Below, one piece after another: positions 1 to 6,199 of a stretch of 11,495 nucleotides of DNA (positions are counted from its first letter, which is position 1; each line of letters opens with the position of its first letter). The stretch spans positions 1-11,495 of the forward strand of contig JAADHA010000428.1 in NCBI GenBank assembly GCA_013152105.1, written 5' to 3'. Source of the stretch: Oligoflexia bacterium (lineage in GTDB: Bacteria; Myxococcota_A; UBA796; UBA2385). Both the position numbers and the translations under genes were made by a program. A model generated the notes under the pieces. That model saw only the letters and a list, made by a program, of their open reading frames with translations. It made no database searches and was not told the DNA's origin.

Positions 1-683
1 CCAGCATGAACGCCGCGAAGGGTACCGGGGACCTGCAGAAGCTGGGGAGCGACAGCCAGCAGCTACGCCAACTGACCCGGGGGCTGTGCGACACACTGGA
101 CGGAGACGCCTGCGTGAACGTGTACGTCGGCACCTTGTTCCTGCTGATGTTCCTGATGCTGCCGCTGATCCTGTCCAGCGTCTTCGCGGCCTACTCGGTG
201 GTGGGCGAGAAGACCTCGCGGACGCTTGAGCCGCTGCTGGCCACGCCCATCACGACCACCCAACTCCTGGCAGGCAAGGCCCTGGGCGCCGCCATCCCCG
301 CGATCGGCGCGACCTGGGCCGGCGTGGCTGCCTTCCTGCTGGTGGTTCGACTGTGGGTCTCCGACCAGGGCATCGCGCTGCTCCTGGCGCCACAGTGGCT
401 GGTGGCGGTCGGCGTGGATGGGCCGCTGCTGGCCATGCTGGGCGTGCTTTTCGCCATCCTCATCTCGTCCCGGGTCAACGACCCGCGGGCCGCCCAGCAG
501 CTCTCCAGCCTGGTCGTCTTGCCTCTGGTCCTGCTGCTGGTCGGCCAGAGCATGGGCCTGGTGATGGTCAACGGGTGGATCGTCTACGTCGGCGGCGCCT
601 TGTTGCTGCTGGCCGACCTGGGCCTGCTGGCGCTGGCGGTCGGCGTGTTCGAGCGAGAGGCGATCCTCACGCGCTGGAAGTGA
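1..683 (+). CDS. ABC-2 type transporter permease, C-terminal part (5' end outside window)
   Basis: This is the membrane subunit of an ABC exporter of the ABC-2/NatB-like class, which works with an ATP-binding partner presumably encoded upstream. The frame is open to the left edge, so the ATG at 6 is probably internal and the gene starts outside the window. Counting from that Met, about 37 polar residues (probably an extracytoplasmic loop) are followed by hydrophobic segments near residues 40-63, 91-115, 125-155, 166-188 and 192-214. After the first segment comes the family's typical cytoplasmic stretch, VGEKTSRTLEPLLATPI, then LLAGK, at about 66-91. The protein ends in a short basic tail (REAILTRWK). 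The substrate cannot be told. It is convergent with gloB, with only 21 bp between the stops and no clear terminator. The class is secure; the transported compound is unknown. Confidence 0.85.
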   Translation, partial: SMNAAKGTGDLQKLGSDSQQLRQLTRGLCDTLDGDACVNVYVGTLFLLMFLMLPLILSSVFAAYSVVGEKTSRTLEPLLATPITTTQLLAGKALGAAIPAIGATWAGVAAFLLVVRLWVSDQGIALLLAPQWLVAVGVDGPLLAMLGVLFAILISSRVNDPRAAQQLSSLVVLPLVLLLVGQSMGLVMVNGWIVYVGGALLLLADLGLLALAVGVFEREAILTRWK

Positions 684-704
684 GGACGGACGCCGGGGGC
701 GGAA

Positions 705-1490
705 TCAGAACCGATCCTTGCGAGCCCGAAGCGCTCCCAGCACTTCAGCCGGTGGCGCGCCGACCATCTCGACGGCAGCCGCCAGGGCGGGATCATCAGC
801 TCGCATGAAGGGGTTGGTGGCTCGCTCCTCGCATAGCAGGCCCGGCACGGTCGGCTCACCTCGGCCGCGCTGCGCCTCGACCGCTTGAGCGCGCGCGCGC
901 AGAGCGGGATTCCCAGGGTCCACCGTGAGCGCGAAGCGAGCGTTGGCCACAGTGTATTCGTGGGCGCAGTAGACCCAGGTGTCGCCTGGCAGGGCTCGCA
1001 GTCGCAGCATCGCGTCCCAGAGCATGGCGGGCGTGCCCTCCAAGAGCCGGCCGCAGCCCATCAAGAAGATCGTGTCACCGCAGAACAGGGCGCGACTGGC
1101 TGGAAAGTGAAAGGCGACATCACCCGCCGTGTGGGCCGGCACGAAGTGGACCGTGGCCGGGCAGGCGCCCAGGTCGAAGCGGTCGCCCTCATCCACCCCC
1201 AGGTCCATGCCTGGGATCCGCGCGGCGTCGCGAGCCGGGCCGACAATGCGTGCGCCAGAGCGCGCCTTCAACTCAACATTGGCGCCGGTGTGGTCCCAGT
1301 GGTGGTGCGTGTTGAGGATCCAGTCCAGGGTCCAGCCCCGCTGGGCCAGGGCCGCTTCCACAGGCGCCGCCTCGGCCGGATCGACCACGCCGGTCTGGCC
1401 GGTGAGGGGACAGCGCAGCAGCCACACATAGTTGTCCTGTAAGACCGGGATTCGGACGATCTCCAGGATGGAACTGACCGCATCAGTCAC
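705..1490 (-). CDS. gloB: Hydroxyacylglutathione hydrolase (glyoxalase II)
   Basis: This cytoplasmic enzyme hydrolyses S-D-lactoylglutathione to D-lactate and glutathione, the second step of methylglyoxal detoxification. At 261 aa it has the usual length. It shows the metallo-beta-lactamase metal motif THHHWDHTG (61-69; His62, His64, Asp66, His67), a further ligand His120, the bridging Asp139 in FCGDT, and His177 in CAHEYT. The glyoxalase II signature GCGRLLEGTP is at 145-154. The C-terminus ends RARKDRF, matching the glutathione-binding Arg/Lys tail that separates true GloB from generic beta-lactamase-fold hydrolases. One oddity is HTAGD (120-124) where HTxGH is usual; the changed residue is not a metal ligand. 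The GTG start at 1490 lies 2 nt after the stop of the CAP-domain gene and has no Shine-Dalgarno of its own, so translation is probably coupled. Confidence 0.95.
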   Translation of the reverse strand: MTDAVSSILEIVRIPVLQDNYVWLLRCPLTGQTGVVDPAEAAPVEAALAQRGWTLDWILNTHHHWDHTGANVELKARSGARIVGPARDAARIPGMDLGVDEGDRFDLGACPATVHFVPAHTAGDVAFHFPASRALFCGDTIFLMGCGRLLEGTPAMLWDAMLRLRALPGDTWVYCAHEYTVANARFALTVDPGNPALRARAQAVEAQRGRGEPTVPGLLCEERATNPFMRADDPALAAAVEMVGAPPAEVLGALRARKDRF

Positions 1491-1492
1491 GG

Positions 1493-1990
1493 CTACTCCG
1501 CCGCGGCGATGAGCATGTGGGTGAAGTACAGCTCGCCAGCGTCGTTCTGGGCCACCCCCATGGCCGAGAAGTTGAAGTCGGGGGTCTCGATGTTCTCGAG
1601 GTGGGGCGGGCTGTTCAGCCAGCCGTCGTAGGCGGCATAGGCGGGATCCTTGTAGCCGGCCGTCATGTACGCGACGTTCTCGCCGACCGCGCTCACGTTG
1701 CTGAACATTGTCGTGAGCTCGGCCGCGCGATCGTCGAAGCCATCGTGGCCGAAGGGCACAGTACCGTCGGCCATGTCCTGGCTGTGGGCACGGGCGAGCT
1801 CGCTGGCACAGGCGTCCAGGGTCAGTGGTCCCAGACCCACGGACTCGCGGTAGTCGCTGATCAGCGCGTTGGTGTCCGACTCCATCGTGCTGTTGGGCGT
1901 GCAGCTCCCGCTGTCGGTGCCGCTGTTCTTGGATGAGCAGGCGCTGGCGAGGGCAAGAGCGAGCACGACGATATCGGGCGGGGCACGCAT
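1493..1990 (-). CDS. CAP/SCP-domain lipoprotein
   Basis: This is an exported, probably membrane-anchored protein of the CAP superfamily (SCP/PR-1, the YkwD type in bacteria). Bacterial members are poorly understood, and no enzymatic role is assigned here. The 165-aa form from ATG 1990 is preferred because GGAG lies 8 nt upstream; the in-frame start at 2026 would put 12 extra residues before the signal peptide. Residues 1-17 form a signal peptide ending LASAC, with Cys18 the likely lipidated residue, then a short Ser/Gly/Thr linker. The CAP domain covers about 38-160. It has ARAHSQDMA with His69, FGHDGF (80-85), GENVA (103-107) and SPPHLENI with His130 (127-134), followed by GVA...YFTHML. The conserved His and Glu cavity residues are present. 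It is the first gene of a two-gene unit with gloB. Confidence 0.88.
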   Translation of the reverse strand: MRAPPDIVVLALALASACSSKNSGTDSGSCTPNSTMESDTNALISDYRESVGLGPLTLDACASELARAHSQDMADGTVPFGHDGFDDRAAELTTMFSNVSAVGENVAYMTAGYKDPAYAAYDGWLNSPPHLENIETPDFNFSAMGVAQNDAGELYFTHMLIAAAE

Positions 1991-2024
1991 GGTGATCTCC
2001 TGCGAGAGGTGGGCGCGAGTCGCC

Positions 2025-2054
2025 ACCCTAGGGTACCGCCATCGGCCTCGTCAT
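2025..2054 (-). promoter_or_regulatory. Possible sigma70-type promoter for the CAP-domain/gloB unit
   Basis: On the minus strand, TAGGGT (2030-2025) fits a -10 element, with ATGACG (2054-2049) 18 bp upstream as a weak -35. Transcription would begin near 2018, giving a leader of about 28 nt that contains the GGAG of the CAP gene. This is pattern matching only; in GC-rich genomes such matches are often fortuitous. Confidence 0.25.
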
Positions 2055-2144
2055 CGGTCAGGCGAATGTGAGCGCCGCGTCAGGAGGCTGCAAGGGTCGC
2101 GCTGAGTGCCGAACCGCGCGGGCAAACCAGGGTCGATCCGACCA

Positions 2145-2168
2145 ACCCGCCCGAACAGGCTGGCGGGT
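2145..2168 (+). repeat. Short inverted repeat (hairpin) upstream of the AgmX-like gene
   Basis: ACCCGCC (2145-2151) and GGCGGGT (2162-2168) are perfect 7-bp inverted repeats around a 10-nt loop. They end 40 nt before the ATG at 2209. No T-tract follows, so this is not a typical terminator. It may be a leader hairpin, an operator half-site pair, or chance in GC-rich DNA. Confidence 0.3.
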
Positions 2169-2208
2169 CTGCAAGCCGCAACCACACCCATGAACAGAGG
2201 GAGGTCCC

Positions 2209-3594
2209 ATGACCTGCCATGGCCACCCGTCCGTCCCGCGCCCGCCGGCCATCTTTTCCAGTGAAGATCAGGCCCTCGATGACGCCATCGCCACCATCTT
2301 GGGGCGTCCTCGTGACCTGTCCGCGCCCCTGCCTGGAGTCGAGATCGGTGGCGAAGCCCTCATCGAGGTGGCGTGGATCTGGCAGGGACTCGTCATCGAC
2401 GTGGTCCATATCGACGCCCGCAAACAGTCCGAGACCGGCATCCCGGTGCGCTTCGAGGCAGGCGAAGCCCTGGTCACCGTGCAGAATTCCTGGGAGGGCT
2501 GGCGAGAGCGGGACGGTGAGCGCCGCGCCTTGCAGACGGGGACGCTCCGGCCGGTGGGACCGGACCACTCCGACCTGGTCCTCGCACCCGGTGAGCAGGT
2601 GCTGGTGGCGCTCGGCGAGGCACGCTTCCTGGTTCGCCTGACCCCGAGCGGCGCCAGGGTGGCGGGGCGCTTCTCGCGCGAGGTCGACCTGCCTTTCGCC
2701 GGGATCATGAGCTTCGTCTCCTTCCTGGCCCTGATCTTCGGCGGGGTGATCGCCACCGCCCCACCGCCGGTCGAGCAGACCGTGATCGACATCCCCGAGC
2801 GGATCAGCGAGCTGCTGCTGACCGTGCCGGCGCCGCCGCAGTTGCACCCGGTGGCCAGGCCTCTCGCACCTCGCGATGCCCAGGCGGGAAAGCGCGCCCC
2901 GAAGATCGAGGGTCGAAGCGGCCGCGAGCGGGGCAAGCGGACGGCACGAGGGGGCCCAGATCTGGAGCGCCGCCGCGTGGACAAGGAGATCGCCGAAGAC
3001 GCCGGCCTGCTGGGGGCCTTGGCTGATGCCGGTGAGCTGGGCGGGGTCTTCGAGGCGGGGATGCGCGACGACTTGAGCGCCGGGATCGGGAGCCTGCATG
3101 GCGCGCTGGGCGTTCAGATGGGCACGGGCTTTGGCCAGCGCGGTCGGGGGCCGGGCGGTGGCGGCGACACAGTCGGCTCCTTCCGTGGCACCGGAACCCA
3201 GGGCCTGTCCAACGGCACCAGCGGCGACTTCTCGGGAGGCGGAGACATCGGCCCCAAGCACCCAGGCGACGTCCACGGCAGCGGCGATCCGATAGTCATC
3301 GGCGGCCTGGAGCGCAGCGTGGTCGACGCGGTCATCAAACACCACCTGGCGTCATTCCGCTTCTGCTACCAGCGCGCCCTGGGCCGTTCCCCCGACCTGT
3401 CAGGAAAGGTCAGCATCCGCTTCGTGATCGCCCACGACGGCACGGTGTCCAAGGCCATGGTCAAGAGCAGCAGCCTGGGCAATGACATGGTCGAGGACTG
3501 CCTGTCCGAGCGCTTTCTGCGCCTGCGCTTTCCCGAGCCCGCTGGAGGCGGCATCGTCGTCGTGACCTATCCCTTCGTGTTCAGCCGGGGATAG
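2209..3594 (+). CDS. TonB-like membrane protein with AgmX/PglI C-terminal domain
   Basis: This 461-aa protein has one central membrane helix (about 163-184). A soluble domain of about 160 residues lies before it and a long Pro/Gly/Arg/charged linker (about 185-360) after it. The last 100 residues (363-461) match the AgmX/PglI C-terminal domain, a TonB-C-like fold common in Myxococcota. They include RFCYQRALGRSPDLSGKV, then VIAHDGTV and FPEPAGGG, with Cys386 and Cys431 as the typical cysteine pair. By analogy with TonB and the gliding proteins AgmX/GltJ, the C-terminus should be periplasmic and contact an envelope partner. The N-terminal region (about 48-145: IEVAWIWQG, VTVQN, LAPGEQVLVAL) is beta-rich and could be an FHA-like or related sensor fold; I cannot name it. 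Strong Shine-Dalgarno (GGGAGG, 2199-2204) supports ATG 2209. Partner and function remain open. Confidence 0.85.
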   Translation: MTCHGHPSVPRPPAIFSSEDQALDDAIATILGRPRDLSAPLPGVEIGGEALIEVAWIWQGLVIDVVHIDARKQSETGIPVRFEAGEALVTVQNSWEGWRERDGERRALQTGTLRPVGPDHSDLVLAPGEQVLVALGEARFLVRLTPSGARVAGRFSREVDLPFAGIMSFVSFLALIFGGVIATAPPPVEQTVIDIPERISELLLTVPAPPQLHPVARPLAPRDAQAGKRAPKIEGRSGRERGKRTARGGPDLERRRVDKEIAEDAGLLGALADAGELGGVFEAGMRDDLSAGIGSLHGALGVQMGTGFGQRGRGPGGGGDTVGSFRGTGTQGLSNGTSGDFSGGGDIGPKHPGDVHGSGDPIVIGGLERSVVDAVIKHHLASFRFCYQRALGRSPDLSGKVSIRFVIAHDGTVSKAMVKSSSLGNDMVEDCLSERFLRLRFPEPAGGGIVVVTYPFVFSRG

Positions 3595-3638
3595 GCACCC
3601 GGACAGCTCGCAGGATCCAGCCATCCCCTCACCTGAGT

Positions 3639-3651
3639 TAGCCTGCCTGGC
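3639..3651 (+). promoter_or_regulatory. -10-like hexamer placed for a leaderless transcript
   Basis: TAGCCT (3639-3644) fits TANNNT and sits 7 nt before the ATG at 3652, where no Shine-Dalgarno sequence is visible. This spacing would start transcription at or next to the start codon. No convincing -35 element is seen. Confidence 0.35.
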
Positions 3652-4416
3652 ATGAGGTTCCTCGGCTCACTCCTGATGCTCGCCGCCATCTACGTGTACT
3701 ACCTGTCCGCCGTCGACCGGCAGTCGGTGCTGGCGCTGAACGTGGTCGAAGTGGACACCCAGCTCCGGTTCATCAACCTGTACAGCATCCTGGGCATCGT
3801 GGGACTGGCGATGTGGGTCCCCAGCTTCCTGGGGCGGGTCTTCAAGCCGCGACAGCGCCCTGGCGTCACGTCGGCTGGTCACCGCCCGGCTCAGCAGCGG
3901 GCACGCGCCTCGGTGTCTGGCTACGACCCTGGCTACGACCCTGGCTTTGGGCCGGACCGAGAACGCAACACCGACTACGGCGCCGTCGCCGGGGGGCAGT
4001 CCCGGTCTGATCCCTTCGGCCGCGCACCGACCCGGCCCGAGTTCGCCACCCAGGCCAGCCCCTGGCGCGAAGAGATCATGAACCAGCTTCGCCGCTTCGA
4101 CGGCGGTCCAGGTGCTCGTATCGTGACCGATGACGCCATGGGCGTGCCCCTGGTGCTGGTCCTCGAGAACATGGCACCGCGGCACTGTGAAGACGCGATC
4201 ACCACCCTGGGCCAGCTCCTGACCTGGATTCCGCTGCCACCAAGGGTGCGCATCCGCTTCGAAAACTGTCCCGAGGGCCCCGCCCCCCGCCATCACCTGG
4301 TGGGCAAGGCGCTGGGATCGGTGATCGATCCAGGCGTCTTCAAGGCCGTCTCCAACGCCAACCAGGTGGACGTGATGTTCCTGAACCCGGACCCACGGTG
4401 GCGCGAACAATGGTAG
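3652..4416 (+). CDS. Unrecognised membrane protein with two N-terminal helices
   Basis: I do not recognise this 254-aa protein. Two hydrophobic segments near the N-terminus (about 4-20 and 41-61) suggest a membrane hairpin with both ends in the cytoplasm. A disordered, Arg/Gln/Gly-rich linker (about 65-135) follows and includes a small tandem repeat, YDPGYDPGFGPD (91-102). A compact domain (about 137-250) comes last, with a hydrophobic strand VPLVLVLEN (165-173), Cys179 and Cys206, and VDVMFLNPDPRW near the end. No catalytic motif is visible. The ATG at 3652 gives a sensible first helix but has no Shine-Dalgarno; a -10-like element directly upstream suggests a leaderless mRNA. It lies 57 nt after the AgmX-domain gene on the same strand, so the two could be cotranscribed. 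It is convergent with the SecD-like gene. The reading frame is convincing, the function unknown. Confidence 0.7.
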   Translation: MRFLGSLLMLAAIYVYYLSAVDRQSVLALNVVEVDTQLRFINLYSILGIVGLAMWVPSFLGRVFKPRQRPGVTSAGHRPAQQRARASVSGYDPGYDPGFGPDRERNTDYGAVAGGQSRSDPFGRAPTRPEFATQASPWREEIMNQLRRFDGGPGARIVTDDAMGVPLVLVLENMAPRHCEDAITTLGQLLTWIPLPPRVRIRFENCPEGPAPRHHLVGKALGSVIDPGVFKAVSNANQVDVMFLNPDPRWREQW

Positions 4417-4451
4417 CGGTCAGGATCGGCGCGACAATTGGTACCGCGGTG

Positions 4452-5147
4452 CTATCGGGACCCTGAAGCGTCACTCACCGAAGCCAGCGTGAGATCGCAG
4501 GGCAGCGCCCCGTGCCCCAGGATGATGGCGCGATCCGTCGCTCGACGAAAGCGGTCGCGGGTCTTGCCGACCCCGGCGATGATCTTCAGCTTGTCGTGCT
4601 CTACCGCGATGGTGTTGGGGCGACGGGCGAGTTCTTCCTGGTCCAGGTCGAAGACCAGCTCGCCCTTGTGGTTGGCGTCGACCGCCTCGGCCACCTTCTG
4701 GCCCGCCTCGGGACTCAGGACGATCTGCGTGTAGGGCATCCCGGCCTCGTCCATCTCCAAGCTCGCGGCGGTCAGGTCGGCCTGGGTCGCGAGCACCTGG
4801 TCGCCCATGCGCAAGCGGAGCTGTCCGGATCGTCCGAGCAGGGCCGGGACGGCGGTGGCATCATCTGGAAGGCCGGGCATGGTGGCGACCAGGCTGATCT
4901 GGTCGCTCGTGGTCGTCCACCGTGGCTTGCCCAGCCCCATCGACTCTGCTCGTTGCTGCATGATCGGCAGGGTCTGCGCCGCGCATCCTGTGTGCCAGGT
5001 GATGACCAGGCGGGACCCGCCCGCGCGGCCGCCGAGGTAGCCGAGCATGGCCAGCGCGCCGACGTTGGCCGCCAGGAACAGGGCAAAGCCGATCGGGACC
5101 ACGCGCCAGGCCAGCGCTATGCGGCCCTGGTCATCGCGCAGTCGCAT
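4452..5147 (-). CDS. Membrane-anchored protein resembling the SecD periplasmic P1 domain
   Basis: This 231-aa protein has a basic N-terminus, one membrane helix (about 16-39) and a periplasmic remainder. Residues 62-170 read like the large periplasmic loop of SecD. MQQRAESMGLG resembles the SecD stretch that begins with the RRxxxLG-type helix, then come ISLVATMPGLPDDA, LLGRSGQLRLR (103-113), VLATQADLTAA (118-128) and VLSPEAGQKVAEAVDANHKGELVFDLD (143-169). This follows the order of the P1 base and head subdomains. The six-helix RND-type membrane bundle of real SecD is absent, so it cannot act as SecD alone. It could assist export, bind substrates in the periplasm, or have taken up another job. 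ATG 5147 is supported by AAGGAG 7 nt upstream. It is divergent from the SDR gene. The domain likeness is from memory of the family and should be tested by profile search. Confidence 0.65.
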   Translation of the reverse strand: MRLRDDQGRIALAWRVVPIGFALFLAANVGALAMLGYLGGRAGGSRLVITWHTGCAAQTLPIMQQRAESMGLGKPRWTTTSDQISLVATMPGLPDDATAVPALLGRSGQLRLRMGDQVLATQADLTAASLEMDEAGMPYTQIVLSPEAGQKVAEAVDANHKGELVFDLDQEELARRPNTIAVEHDKLKIIAGVGKTRDRFRRATDRAIILGHGALPCDLTLASVSDASGSR

Positions 5148-5218
5148 CGAGGCACTCCTTGGGGGCGGGCCGACCTAGCCGGTTGCCAAGAGGTGCGCCC
5201 GTAGTCCCAGGCGCGGGC

Positions 5219-5230
5219 TATCGTCGAGAC
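5219..5230 (+). promoter_or_regulatory. -10-like hexamer placed for a leaderless SDR transcript
   Basis: TATCGT (5219-5224) matches TANNNT and is separated by exactly 6 nt from the ATG at 5231, so the A of the ATG would be the expected first transcribed base. No Shine-Dalgarno precedes this ATG. There is no clear -35 at 16-18 bp. Confidence 0.4.
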
Positions 5231-6193
5231 ATGCCCCCACTGCACCCTCCCAGAGGCCGCCATCGCAAGCCCGCCGACACCACGGTGCTGGTCACCGGCG
5301 CCAGCACGGGCCTGGGCTTGGCCATCGGCCGAGCGCTGATCGCCCGCGGCTACCGGGTGGTCCTCACCGCTCGCCCAGAGTCCATGCATCGCTTCGCAGA
5401 TCTCGGGATCCGCGAAGGGCAGGGGGTCTTTCTGCGCGCGCTGGATGTGCGGGATCCCGACCATCGCTTGCGGATCATCACCGAGCTGGAGGTCGACCTG
5501 GGCGGCATCGACGTCTTGGTCAACAACGCAGGGATCTCCTACCGGACGGTGATCGAGCACGCGACCGAGCGCGATCTGCAGGACCAGCTCCTGGTGAACT
5601 TCCAGGCCCCGATGGAGCTGGCCCGGCTGTCCCTGGCGGGCATGCGGGCCCGACGCTGGGGCCGCATCATCCACGTCAGCTCGGTCGGAGGGATGATGGC
5701 GATGCCGACCATGGGCCTGTACTCGGCCAGCAAGCACGCGCTGGAGGGGGCCAGCGAGGCGCTGTGGTACGAAGTTCGACCCTGGGGAATCGGCGTGACC
5801 CTGGTCGAGCCCGGCTTCATCAACTCCGACGGTTTCCAAAAGGTGCGCTACACGCCCCTGGCCCAACAGGCCGAGGCCGACCAACGTGACCCCTACCACG
5901 CCCACTATCGCTACATGGCGGACTTCATCGGCGCGGTCATGCGGCGGGTCCAGGCCACGCCCCAGTCGGTGGCGAACAAGGTCGTGCGCGTCATCGAGCA
6001 TCCCGATCCCCCGTTGCGCGTGCCCGCCACCCTGGACGCGTCGCTGTTCTTCTGGCTGCGCCGCATGCTGCCCCGATGGGTCTATCACCGGGTCTTGTAT
6101 TGGGGGCTGCCCAGTGTCCGCAAGTGGGGAAGGGGACCGTTCTCGCGGCCAGCCCTGCCGGAAACCGGGCCGAAGGAGGACGCCGAAGACTAG
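5231..6193 (+). CDS. Short-chain dehydrogenase/reductase (SDR family)
   Basis: This is an NAD(P)-dependent oxidoreductase of the classical SDR family, 320 aa from ATG 5231. The upstream TTG at 5159 would add 24 Arg/Gly/Pro residues that look like translated leader. The Rossmann nucleotide site is TGASTGLG (22-29); the structural NNAG is at 98-101. The catalytic residues are Ser151 (in HVSSVGG), Tyr164 and Lys168 (in YSASK), with Asn123 (LVNFQAP) as the fourth. VEPGF (192-196) takes the place of the usual PG motif after strand six. Arg48 (TARPE) after strand two suggests an NADPH preference. The C-terminal extension (about 270-320) is longer than in the minimal family and starts with a hydrophobic aromatic stretch (SLFFWL...WVYHRVLYWGL) that may contact the membrane or a lipid-like substrate. 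The substrate cannot be told. Its stop lies 6 nt from that of the convergent phosphatase gene. Confidence 0.92.
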   Translation: MPPLHPPRGRHRKPADTTVLVTGASTGLGLAIGRALIARGYRVVLTARPESMHRFADLGIREGQGVFLRALDVRDPDHRLRIITELEVDLGGIDVLVNNAGISYRTVIEHATERDLQDQLLVNFQAPMELARLSLAGMRARRWGRIIHVSSVGGMMAMPTMGLYSASKHALEGASEALWYEVRPWGIGVTLVEPGFINSDGFQKVRYTPLAQQAEADQRDPYHAHYRYMADFIGAVMRRVQATPQSVANKVVRVIEHPDPPLRVPATLDASLFFWLRRMLPRWVYHRVLYWGLPSVRKWGRGPFSRPALPETGPKEDAED

Positions 6194-6199
6194 CCGCTG

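Noticed and set aside
885..1442. Plus-strand open frame opposite gloB
   Set aside because: The opposite strand is an unmistakable glyoxalase II.
2080..3345. Long minus-strand open frame opposite the AgmX-domain gene
   Set aside because: It overlaps a gene with a strong Shine-Dalgarno and a recognised domain, and its translation shows no domain or membrane pattern.
3667..4410. Minus-strand open frame opposite the two-helix membrane protein gene
   Set aside because: The plus frame has clear membrane helices and sensible ends. The antisense product is His/Gln/Val-rich low-quality sequence, so the plus frame is preferred.
5159..5230. Longer SDR protein starting at TTG 5159
   Set aside because: The extra 24 residues are Arg/Gly/Pro-rich with no SDR feature and overlap the promoter gap of the divergent gene.
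5117..6088. Minus-strand open frame opposite the SDR gene
   Set aside because: The SDR motifs on the plus strand settle the coding strand. The minus product has no motif.
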